A DNA stretch of 64,000 nucleotides from Acidimicrobiales bacterium (GTDB lineage: Bacteria > Actinomycetota > Acidimicrobiia > Acidimicrobiales > SZUA-35), in contig JAWKIO010000005.1 of NCBI GenBank assembly GCA_041394265.1, forward strand, positions 4,898,001 through 4,962,000. Direction: 5' to 3'. Made by a program: the position numbers and the translations under genes. The notes below the pieces were generated by a model, which was given only the letters and a program-made list of their open reading frames with translations, was not told the origin of the DNA and ran no database searches. Shown one piece after another: positions 16,729-23,950 of this stretch (the first letter of the stretch is position 1; each line of letters starts with the position of its first letter).

Positions 16729-18300
16729 ATGGCTCGCAGAATCGAAGTCGAACTCACCAGCACCCGTGACGACGGCAACTGGACCTGGCGGGCGGCCAAC
16801 GCTCGCCAGCCCAAGGGTGAGCTCAGCGGCTCGCTCCTCTATCCCGACGCCAAGATCGGCGACGTCGTGCGAGTCGAAGCCGAGTTCCACCTGGATGGCA
16901 TCGAGGTCACCGAGGTGTTCCCGCCCAAGGCGAAGAAGGAACGCACCGACCTGCTCCAGATGGTGTCCCGGCCGGTCTCCGACGACGAGCTGGTGACCAC
17001 CGTCCGCACCGGCCGGCGCGACCGCGACGACGATCGTCGTGGCGGTGGGCGTCGGCGCCGTGAAGGTGGTCGTGGCGACGGCGAGCGTGGCCCCCGCCGC
17101 GACGGAGGCCGCGGCGATGGTGAGCGAGGCCCTCGTCGCGAGGGTGGGCGTGGTGACGGCGGCCGTGGCCGTGGCCCCCGAGAGGACTCCCGCCCCAAGG
17201 CCAAGCGACTGCGTCCCGGTCGGGTGCATCGCAACGCCGCACTCGAGGCCGTGCCCGAGGAGCATCGCCCCATCGCCGAGCAGGTGCTCAAGGGTGGGCT
17301 CCCCGCCGTCCGGGCGGCAATCGAGAAGCAGAACACCGAGGCCGCGGCTGCCGGTGCCCCCACGATCGAGATGAAGACGGTGCTGGCCATCGCCGAGCCG
17401 ATGGTCTCCACCATGAAGAACGCCGACTGGCACGACCGGGCCGACGCCGCGCTCGCTGATCTCGACGAGCTCGAGCTCCGCGACCTGCGGTCGGTGGTCA
17501 GCGCAGCCGATCCCACCTCGAAGGATGAGTCGGCTCGAGCGAAGGCCGAGCAGCTTCGCGCCGGGTTGAACGCCAGGCTCGAGAAGGATCAGGCCGCCTG
17601 GTTGGCCGAACTGGAGTCCGCCGTGCAGGGTGGCCGCACCATCCGGGCCTTGCGACTCAGCTCGCGTCCAGTCAAGGCCGGGGCTCCCATCCCTGCCGAG
17701 TTGGCCACCAAGCTCACCGAGGCGGCCTCGGCCGCACTCAGCGCCGACATTGCACCCGACCGCTGGGCTGCGGTCGTCGATGCGCTGGCCTACTCCCCGG
17801 TTCGCGGCGGCGTGACCCCTGCCGGCTACCCGGCCGAACCCACTCCTGAGCTCCTCGAGGCCGTCAAGCGCATCGCCGATCGGGTCCCCGACATCGCCAC
17901 ACACTTCGGCATCGACCCGGCCGAGGCCGCATCGAAGAAGCGTCGTCGCCCCAAGCGCGACAACGCCAAGAAGAAGTCGGCGCCGGCACCCGCCCCTGCG
18001 TCCGAGGCTGCTCCGTCGAAGGCTGCTCCATCGGAGGCTGCTGCATCGGAGGCTCCCGCCGGCGACGCTCCGGCAACCGAGTCCGCCGCCGCAGCGAGCG
18101 AGGCTCCGTCGGCCCCCGACGCCCTTCCGGCCGGCGCTCCTGCCCCCGACGCGCTTCCCGCCGGCGCCCCGGCGCCCGACGCCCTCGAGGCCGGCGACCC
18201 CGCCCCCGACGCACTCCCCGCTGGTGAGCCGGCAGCAGACGCTGAGGCCGCCGCACCGGCCGACACCACACCGGCCGAGGAAGAGGTCAGCGAAGGCTGA
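16729..18300 (+). CDS. RG-rich, nucleic-acid-binding-like protein of unknown function (523 aa)
   Basis: The start at 16729 has AGGAG 8 nt upstream. Residues 1-80 form a beta-rich domain with OB-like character (VRVEAEFHLDGIEVTEVFPP). Residues 95-150 are an arginine/glycine-rich linker with repeated GGRGDGERGPRR units, resembling RGG boxes that bind RNA. Residues 165-420 are helical (HRPIAEQVLKGGLPAVRAAI, IAEPMVSTMKNADW). After a basic stretch (KKRRRPKR) a tail of APDALPAGAP repeats closes the protein. No named family is recognised. RNA-binding is inferred from composition. Confidence 0.65.
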   Translation: MARRIEVELTSTRDDGNWTWRAANARQPKGELSGSLLYPDAKIGDVVRVEAEFHLDGIEVTEVFPPKAKKERTDLLQMVSRPVSDDELVTTVRTGRRDRDDDRRGGGRRRREGGRGDGERGPRRDGGRGDGERGPRREGGRGDGGRGRGPREDSRPKAKRLRPGRVHRNAALEAVPEEHRPIAEQVLKGGLPAVRAAIEKQNTEAAAAGAPTIEMKTVLAIAEPMVSTMKNADWHDRADAALADLDELELRDLRSVVSAADPTSKDESARAKAEQLRAGLNARLEKDQAAWLAELESAVQGGRTIRALRLSSRPVKAGAPIPAELATKLTEAASAALSADIAPDRWAAVVDALAYSPVRGGVTPAGYPAEPTPELLEAVKRIADRVPDIATHFGIDPAEAASKKRRRPKRDNAKKKSAPAPAPASEAAPSKAAPSEAAASEAPAGDAPATESAAAASEAPSAPDALPAGAPAPDALPAGAPAPDALEAGDPAPDALPAGEPAADAEAAAPADTTPAEEEVSEG

Positions 18301-18319
18301 TGCCTCTAGTGTCGGCGCC

Positions 18320-19081
18320 ATGATCGACTTCACGGTTTCCGACCACATCGGCTTCATCACCATCAATCGTCCCGACGCCCGAAACGCCGTCAACGGCCCC
18401 GTCGCCCAGGGCATCGAGGCAGCGCTCGACGAGATCGAATCGAACGACGACATCTGGGTCGGCATCATCACCGGTGCCGGCCCAGTGTTCTGCGCGGGGG
18501 CGGATCTGAAGGCGGTTTCGACTGGAACGGGCGCCCAGATGAGCACGGAACGGGGAGGTTTCGGGGGCATCGTTCGGCGGGCTCGCACCAAGCCGCTGAT
18601 TGCCGCGGTCGACGGACCGGCGCTCGCCGGCGGAACCGAGATCGTGCTGTCGTGTGATCTCGTGGTGGCCTCGTCGAACGCTCGCTTCGGAGTGCCCGAG
18701 GTGAAGCGATCGCTGGCCGCCGCCGCCGGTGGGCTCTTCCGCCTCCCCGTGGCCCTCCCCCGCAATGTTGCGACCGAACTGATCCTCACCGGTGATCCCA
18801 TCTCGGCCGAACGGGCCCACCATTTCGGCATGGTGAACGTGCTGTGCGAACCCGGTCAGGCCCTGGCCGAGGCGACAACCCTCGCGGAGCGGATCACGGT
18901 CAACGCTCCGCTCGCCGTGCGTGAGAGCCTGGGGGTGATGAAGGGGTCGGTCGGTCTCGACGACGACGCCGCCTTCGCCCTGTCGGGCAAGGCCATGGGC
19001 CGTCTGGCGAAGACCGAGGACTATGCCGAAGGCCCGTTGGCCTTCATCGAGAAGCGGGCCCCTCAGTGGAAGGGTCGCTGA
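18320..19081 (+). CDS. Enoyl-CoA hydratase/isomerase family protein
   Basis: This 253-residue crotonase-fold enzyme hydrates trans-2-enoyl-CoA in fatty-acid or related acyl-CoA degradation. The oxyanion-hole segments are CAGADLKAV and PALAGGTEIVLSCDL. Both catalytic glutamates expected for true hydratases are present, in GGTEIVL and FGVPEVKR. It starts 20 bp after the RG-rich gene. Its stop region overlaps the convergent GNAT gene by 38 bp. The exact acyl substrate cannot be read from sequence. Confidence 0.9.
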   Translation: MIDFTVSDHIGFITINRPDARNAVNGPVAQGIEAALDEIESNDDIWVGIITGAGPVFCAGADLKAVSTGTGAQMSTERGGFGGIVRRARTKPLIAAVDGPALAGGTEIVLSCDLVVASSNARFGVPEVKRSLAAAAGGLFRLPVALPRNVATELILTGDPISAERAHHFGMVNVLCEPGQALAEATTLAERITVNAPLAVRESLGVMKGSVGLDDDAAFALSGKAMGRLAKTEDYAEGPLAFIEKRAPQWKGR

Positions 19082-19559
19082 GCGACTTGGCAGAACGGTC
19101 GCTCAGCGACCGTGCCACCGTGAGCATCCGGGCTTTGAGCCCGAACGACTCGAAGAAGTTCTTCGTGTGACGATCCCCGGGGAGCGCGACCGACTCGATC
19201 TCGGCGCATCCCCGGGCCTCGCACGCCTCGAGCAGCTCGTTCATCATCGCCTCGCCGATGCCCGAGGCTCGTGCATCCGCGTCGACGACCAGACGCTCGA
19301 TCTTCCCAGCCGTCCGGCCGTCGGCTCGTTCCACGAAGCGCATCGTTGCCACACCGAGGACGACGTCGTCGTAAGTGCCGACCAGCACGACCGAATCCGG
19401 ATCGTCCAGGGCCTCGGCCAGGGGTTGCAGCGCCGCGCCCTCGGCGACCAGGAACGTCGCACCACCCCGTTGCTCGGCGACCTCGGGCACCACGGTCTCG
19501 AGCACCGTCGTGATCGCCGCGAGATCATCGACACTCGCCCGACGAGCGCCCTCGCTCAT
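19044..19559 (-). CDS. GNAT family N-acetyltransferase
   Basis: This 171-residue protein has a GNAT fold. An N-terminal helix pair is followed by a beta strand (VVLVGTYDDVVLGVATMRF) and the acetyl-CoA motif (IERLVVDADARASGIGEAMM), then LPGDRHTKNFFESFGLKAR. The substrate is unknown. The last 20 residues (SLSDRSAKSLSDPSTEG) are a small duplication produced by repeats in the DNA and overlap the enoyl-CoA hydratase 3' end. The true domain ends near residue 150. Its ATG overlaps the upstream gene's TGA by 4 nt. Confidence 0.8.
   Translation of the reverse strand: MSEGARRASVDDLAAITTVLETVVPEVAEQRGGATFLVAEGAALQPLAEALDDPDSVVLVGTYDDVVLGVATMRFVERADGRTAGKIERLVVDADARASGIGEAMMNELLEACEARGCAEIESVALPGDRHTKNFFESFGLKARMLTVARSLSDRSAKSLSDPSTEGPASR
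19074..19111. repeat. Duplicated hairpin at convergent gene ends
   Basis: Two near-identical palindromic units, GTCGCTGAGCGAC (19074-19086) and GGTCGCTCAGCGACC (19097-19111), lie 10 bp apart where the enoyl-CoA hydratase and GNAT genes converge. Each can fold into a short stem, so together they may work as a bidirectional terminator. Both are also translated in the GNAT frame. Confidence 0.5.
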
Positions 19560-20104
19560 GCGCCCATCCGATCGACCTTGGCCAGGATGGTCTTGCGGTT
19601 GCGATGCGACCGCTCGTAGGCCGCGATCACTTCCACCTGGTCGAGGGTCAGATCATCGAGGGCCGCAACGACGGCACGGGCGTTGAGGGCGTCATAGTCG
19701 TCGATCGGCAACGCAACCGACTCGGCGTCGGCGGTGGAGACGTCGTCTGCGTCTGCATCGCCGACCGGGTCAGGACTCGGGTGCTCCTCGACGTCGACCA
19801 CGTCGTCTCGCTCGCCGGCACGAGCCGGCGTGGGCACGAGACCCAGCGCTGCGCCGAACTCCGCCAGGCTCTTGGCAACGACGTCGGCCGCGAATCCAAC
19901 CGCCTCGTTCACCATGGCCTCGGTACCACCGGGCTGCTGTGACGCCATCTTGGCCATGAGCCGAGCCAACTGCACCTGGCTCTTGCCGCGAGTGATCAGT
20001 CGGTCGACGACCTCATCGCGCTCATAGAGGAAGCCGACCGGCGCGTAGACGAAGAGATCGACCAGTTGGTCGAGCGGGGACTTCGGATCGCCGTTGCCGG
20101 CCAT
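19556..20104 (-). CDS. Conserved hypothetical protein (182 aa)
   Basis: No named domain is recognised. Residues 1-90 form amphipathic helices (SPLDQLVDLFVYAPVGFLYE, LARLMAKMASQQPGG) as in small actinobacterial proteins of unknown function that often sit with cell-envelope genes. A very acidic linker (about 95-130, DDVVDVEEHPSPD) leads to a C-terminal helical pair (LDDLTLDQVEVIAAYERSHRNRKTIL), a pattern seen in short helix-hairpin modules. Its TGA overlaps the GNAT start by 4 nt and it begins one base after the acidic DUF4193-like gene, so the three genes are one operon. Confidence 0.65.
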   Translation of the reverse strand: MAGNGDPKSPLDQLVDLFVYAPVGFLYERDEVVDRLITRGKSQVQLARLMAKMASQQPGGTEAMVNEAVGFAADVVAKSLAEFGAALGLVPTPARAGERDDVVDVEEHPSPDPVGDADADDVSTADAESVALPIDDYDALNARAVVAALDDLTLDQVEVIAAYERSHRNRKTILAKVDRMGA

Positions 20105-20105
20105 C

Positions 20106-20612
20106 TCAGCCGAAGAGGCGCACGATCGACGGGCAGTCGGGATCGCCCATCGGGCAGCGCGGCTTGGTGGGTTTGCCGAACTGGGCCCGGTTCACGAGCA
20201 TGAAGCAGCTATCGCAGACGAACTCGTCGTTGCGCTTGCTCTCGGCCGGCAACGGCTTCGGGCCGTCGTCGTCTTCGTCGTCGTCCTCGTCGTCGGAGGC
20301 TGCCATCCGATCCTTCAGAATGGCGTCGAGATCGGCCTCGACATCGTCAGGATCGAGATCGTCGTCATCGTCGTCTTCGTCGGGATCGACCTTGCGAGCT
20401 CGCGGGCGGGCCGGCTCCTCGTCTTCTTCTTCCTCGTCGTCGTCACCGACCTCGTCGGAGACGGCGAACTCGTCGTCGCCGAGGTCGTCATCGAGATCGT
20501 CGTCGTCGAGATCGCCATCCAGATCTGCGTCGAGATCGTCGTCGTCGAGATCCTCGTCGAGGTCCTCTTCGACCTCGTCGTCGATTGTTTCTTCGATGTC
20601 GTCGTCACTCAT
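20106..20612 (-). CDS. Highly acidic DUF4193-like zinc-ribbon protein
   Basis: The first 125 residues are almost entirely Asp and Glu (DLDEDLDDDDLDADLDGD and similar). The C-terminus, after residue 130, has DEFVCDSCFMLVNRAQFGK and RCPMGDPDCPSI, with four cysteines placed for a metal site. This matches the C-terminal part of the actinobacterial DUF4193 family (...EFTCSSCFL...). The acidic region is much longer than usual and is encoded by GAC/GAT/GAG repeats. Function is unknown. A nucleic-acid-mimic or RNA polymerase-associated role is possible but is only inference. Confidence 0.65.
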   Translation of the reverse strand: MSDDDIEETIDDEVEEDLDEDLDDDDLDADLDGDLDDDDLDDDLGDDEFAVSDEVGDDDEEEEDEEPARPRARKVDPDEDDDDDDLDPDDVEADLDAILKDRMAASDDEDDDEDDDGPKPLPAESKRNDEFVCDSCFMLVNRAQFGKPTKPRCPMGDPDCPSIVRLFG

Positions 20613-20737
20613 TACCGCAGACCTATCGGGTGGTTCTCCTGGAACGGGCGGACTCTACACAGAGAACACCCGCAACCGCCGAATCTCGCCCCAAAGTTCG
20701 ACCGCAATTCCCTGAGCTGGCGTTTCTCTGCCGATCC

Positions 20738-21625
20738 TCAGTCCGTGCTGTCGGTGAAGAGCGCTCGTTGTGCCATCACGTTTGCGACATACTGCTCGGT
20801 GGCGTCGAGCCACTCGCCGTTGCTGACCGAGGTCGGCCCCTGGAAATACCCGCCGAGCGAGAGCCGAACGTCGCCGTCGTTGCGATCCAGGAGCCAGTCG
20901 AGGTAGCGAGCGCTCATGCGGATGTTGTCCTCGACCTCGAAACGATCGAGCGCTGGCTGGCCGATCAGGCTGGCACCGATCCATTCGGCGGTCACCGGCA
21001 TCAACTGCCCGACGCCGACCGCACCGGCGCTCGAGAGCGCCTCCTGGTTCCAGCCGGACTCGTGCCAGGCCGTGGCCATGAGGAGATCGACCGGCAGATC
21101 GTTGGCCGCCGCCCACCGCTCGAAGACGGGGATCAGGGCAAGTCGCTCCGGCCGCTGCCGGATGCGCTCGGGGAGGTTCGGATACCGATCGAGATCGATG
21201 GTGTCGATGACCGCAGCCAACGAAGTGGCGGGAATCTGGAGCTGCTGCCCGACTCGGATGCGATCGTCGTTGACCAACCCATTCAAGGCCACGAGTTCGG
21301 TGGTAGTGGTGCCCCACTTCACCGCAAGCGCCGACAGCGTGTCGCCATCGGCCACGGTGTAGGTGATCGTCGGAACCGACACGACGAGACGTTGGCCGAC
21401 GTAGATCCGGTCGACGTTCCCGAGTCCGTTCAGATCTCGCAGATCCTCGATGGAGGTGTTGGTGCGAAGCGCGACGTGTGACAGGGTGTCGCCTTCGCCG
21501 ACGGTATAGGTCGAGCCGTCGTCACTCGCGGCTGCCGCCGCCGGGAGTGCCAACACACCCGTCGTCGCCAAGCCCAAGGCAAATGCCGAGACAGTGATGC
21601 GTCGAACCATCAATGGAAGAGCCAT
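20738..21625 (-). CDS. Secreted LysM lytic transglycosylase
   Basis: This 295-residue peptidoglycan enzyme starts with a signal peptide (residues 1-33, ending AAAAS). Two LysM cell-wall-binding domains follow at about 38-85 (YTVGEGDTLSHVALRTN) and 88-132 (YTVADGDTLSALAVKWG). A soluble lytic transglycosylase-like (SLT/goose lysozyme fold) domain covers about 160-290, with the catalytic Glu in ATAWHESGWN and the substrate loop SSAGAVGVGQLMP. It cleaves glycan strands outside the membrane during wall turnover. It is followed by the DUF4193-like operon on the same strand. Confidence 0.9.
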   Translation of the reverse strand: MALPLMVRRITVSAFALGLATTGVLALPAAAAASDDGSTYTVGEGDTLSHVALRTNTSIEDLRDLNGLGNVDRIYVGQRLVVSVPTITYTVADGDTLSALAVKWGTTTTELVALNGLVNDDRIRVGQQLQIPATSLAAVIDTIDLDRYPNLPERIRQRPERLALIPVFERWAAANDLPVDLLMATAWHESGWNQEALSSAGAVGVGQLMPVTAEWIGASLIGQPALDRFEVEDNIRMSARYLDWLLDRNDGDVRLSLGGYFQGPTSVSNGEWLDATEQYVANVMAQRALFTDSTD

Positions 21626-21693
21626 ACCGATCTATCGGCCGACGAACGACGAAGATGAGTCGTTGGGCCCACGCGGGCCTGGTTCGATTGGCC

Positions 21694-23304
21694 CTACGAG
21701 CGTGCGGTGCGGCGAGCCTCGGCTCGCCGCTCGGCGTCGAGGCGTTCGAGTTCGGTCTCGGAGTCGTGATTCACGAAGCTCATCATCGCTGCGACGGCAT
21801 GGTGACCGGCCTGCTCGGCGATGGCGGTGTGCATCTCTTGGGCCACGGTGCGGTAGGCCGGGTGGCCCTGTGGGGTCGAGCGCAGTTCGAGCATGTGCAT
21901 CGCGGATCGTGCGTTCAGGTTGAAGTTGAAGCGCACCCGGTAGGCCAACGACACCGCCAGCGACGCCTGCGGGCCGAACGCCGGCTCGAGCGCATCGAAC
22001 AGGGCGGCCGAGCGCTCCATGGCAGCGTCGAAGCGGTCGCCCACCCCCGCCTCGTCGACCAGCTCGGGGCGGGTGAACCCGTGGGCGGGTGTGAGCTGCT
22101 GCCACTCGACGGTCAGGAGCCGGTGACGCTGCAGATCCCGGAAGGCGCCGTAGTCGGCGAGGATGTCGAAGCGGTAGAACGGACGCTCGAGCGCCCGGCC
22201 GGGCCGATGCCGACGGTTGCGGCGATCGCCGGTGTAGGCCCGGATGACCCGCAGCCGGTCTTCGACCGTCATGGCCCGCACCTGTTCCTCGATCCGCCGT
22301 TCAGGCAGCGACGAGTAGGGATAGAGCATCGACGCCACGAGCTTGATCTCGGCGTCGGGATCGAAGTCGACCAGCTCGACCCGGGCATCGGTATCGGCGG
22401 GACCGGCCTCGTCGAGCAGGTCTTCGGCGATGTCCTCCATGGACAGCCGAGCGTCGGCCAGGTACTCGCTCCATTCCACGCCGCGCTCGGGCAGGTCGAC
22501 CCGTCGGACGAACGACGGGATCACCTTGCGGAGCTCGGTGAGCATGAGATCGGCGTAGAGCTGGGCTTCGGGGAGCGGATGCGACCGCATCCGCAGCAAG
22601 AGTTGTTCGTAGGCCTGCCCCGATGCGTAAATACCCACGTTCGACTGGGCGGCTGCGGGCAAGATGCCACGGACGGCGTCGAGCGCCTTGGCCTTGATCG
22701 CCTGGCGGTACACGAAGTCGGAGTCCGATGCCGCCTTCGGTGTGGTGGCGCGCACGTGGTCGGTGACGATGTCGGCGAGCTCGGCGTAGGTGTCGAACAG
22801 CCGATCGAGATCGCCGACGTAGCGAGTGCCGAGTTCGGAGCCCAGGATCACCGGGTCTCGGTAGTAGCGGTAGCGGCCACCGACCCGGCTGTCGTAGGAG
22901 ATGTAGCGGGTCGATTGCTCGAGATACGAGGCGAGACGCCCCCACTCGAGCACCTTGGTGAGCAAGTTCGATGCTTGCTCACAGGCCAGATGCACGCCGC
23001 CCAACTGGGCCACGGAGTCGTCGCCGTATTCGACGAAGATGCGCTCGTAGAGCTGTTCTGCTCGGTCGAGGCCCATGGTGGCATCGACCCCGGAATCGCC
23101 TTCGATGTCGAGTTCACCGACGAACTCGTCGAGGAACAGCCGGCGCAGGCTCTTCGGCGAACGGGAATAGCGGGCGAACAACGCACCCTTGACGACTTCG
23201 GGGAGGTTGACGAGGGCGAAAACCGGCAGGTCGAGGTTCGTGAAGTACCGCCGAAGGACATCGGCCTCGGCGGCGGTGAATTCCTCGACCACATACGTAC
23301 TCAC
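21694..23304 (-). CDS. Tandem ThyX-fold (FAD-dependent thymidylate synthase-like) protein
   Basis: The 536-residue protein contains two ThyX-like halves. The first has FARYSRSPKSLRRLFLDEF near residues 50-70, close to the ThyX signature RHRxxSxxxxSxR. The second has LQRHRLLTVEWQQLTP near 370-390. Canonical ThyX is about 220-250 residues and homotetrameric, so this is a fused or duplicated paralogue of a type seen in actinobacteria. Thymidylate synthase activity is uncertain because neither signature is perfect. The start GTG 23304 gives the family-like VSTYVVEEFT; a longer frame to 23331 exists. Confidence 0.7.
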   Translation of the reverse strand: MSTYVVEEFTAAEADVLRRYFTNLDLPVFALVNLPEVVKGALFARYSRSPKSLRRLFLDEFVGELDIEGDSGVDATMGLDRAEQLYERIFVEYGDDSVAQLGGVHLACEQASNLLTKVLEWGRLASYLEQSTRYISYDSRVGGRYRYYRDPVILGSELGTRYVGDLDRLFDTYAELADIVTDHVRATTPKAASDSDFVYRQAIKAKALDAVRGILPAAAQSNVGIYASGQAYEQLLLRMRSHPLPEAQLYADLMLTELRKVIPSFVRRVDLPERGVEWSEYLADARLSMEDIAEDLLDEAGPADTDARVELVDFDPDAEIKLVASMLYPYSSLPERRIEEQVRAMTVEDRLRVIRAYTGDRRNRRHRPGRALERPFYRFDILADYGAFRDLQRHRLLTVEWQQLTPAHGFTRPELVDEAGVGDRFDAAMERSAALFDALEPAFGPQASLAVSLAYRVRFNFNLNARSAMHMLELRSTPQGHPAYRTVAQEMHTAIAEQAGHHAVAAMMSFVNHDSETELERLDAERRAEARRTARS

Positions 23305-23350
23305 GGTGACAGAGCGTATTCGGGTGAACACCCAAGGGGGTGCATCCCCG

Positions 23351-23950
23351 TCATGCGATCACCACGAACGCATCGGTGACCAGACGGACCTCGAGATGGA
23401 GGCAACGACCGGTGCGACGACCGTCGATCCACACGGCGGTCGGGCGGGCGAAGTCGTGGGCCCAGACCGGCCGACGGACGACGGTGAGTGCTGGATGCGG
23501 GAGGTGTGTGCCCTGCCGGGAACGCTTCGAGGCCATCAGCCGCTGCTGCAGCGGGAGGGCACCGAAGGTGACATCGAGCAGGTCGTCGTTGGGATGGGAC
23601 CGGGGTCCGAGATACCGCTCGCCCACGTAGGCGGCGTTCATGACCACTGCCGCCTCTCCCTGCCACCAGCGACGATGGCACACCACGTGGGCGGCGAAGG
23701 GGAGTTCGGGACCGTCGTCGAGCCGGACGAAGCCGAGGTCACACGGGTACCGATACGGCGCTGCGTTCTCGGGACGGGGTCCACCGAGCGTGCGCCGCAG
23801 ATCACCCGCTGCGAGCACCGCCTCGAGCTGCTCGCCTCGCTCCAGCGCAGCGGCGGCGGCCGCCGCCAGCTCGCGATCGGTATCGAAACGTGGACCGCCG
23901 ACCGGCCAGACCGTCTCGGTGGCCCAGACCGAGTGTTTCTCGATGGTCAC
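23351..23950 (-). CDS. Stand-alone lipid-kinase (DAGK) C-terminal-domain-like protein
   Basis: The 199 residues match only the C-terminal beta-sandwich half of diacylglycerol kinase/YegS-type lipid kinases: VVMNAAYVGERYLGP, NDDLLDVTFGALPLQQRL, GTHLPHPALTVVRR, and a closing DGRRTGRCLHLEVRLV. The N-terminal half lacks the GGDGT nucleotide motif, so it cannot by itself be a kinase of this family. It may bind lipid or pair with another subunit. Its start overlaps the helY stop by 4 nt (ATGA), implying translational coupling. Confidence 0.55.
   Translation of the reverse strand: MTIEKHSVWATETVWPVGGPRFDTDRELAAAAAAALERGEQLEAVLAAGDLRRTLGGPRPENAAPYRYPCDLGFVRLDDGPELPFAAHVVCHRRWWQGEAAVVMNAAYVGERYLGPRSHPNDDLLDVTFGALPLQQRLMASKRSRQGTHLPHPALTVVRRPVWAHDFARPTAVWIDGRRTGRCLHLEVRLVTDAFVVIA

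Noticed and set aside
20585..21481. Plus-strand frame over the LysM transglycosylase
   Set aside because: The minus-strand gene has a signal peptide, LysM and SLT motifs; the plus frame has none.
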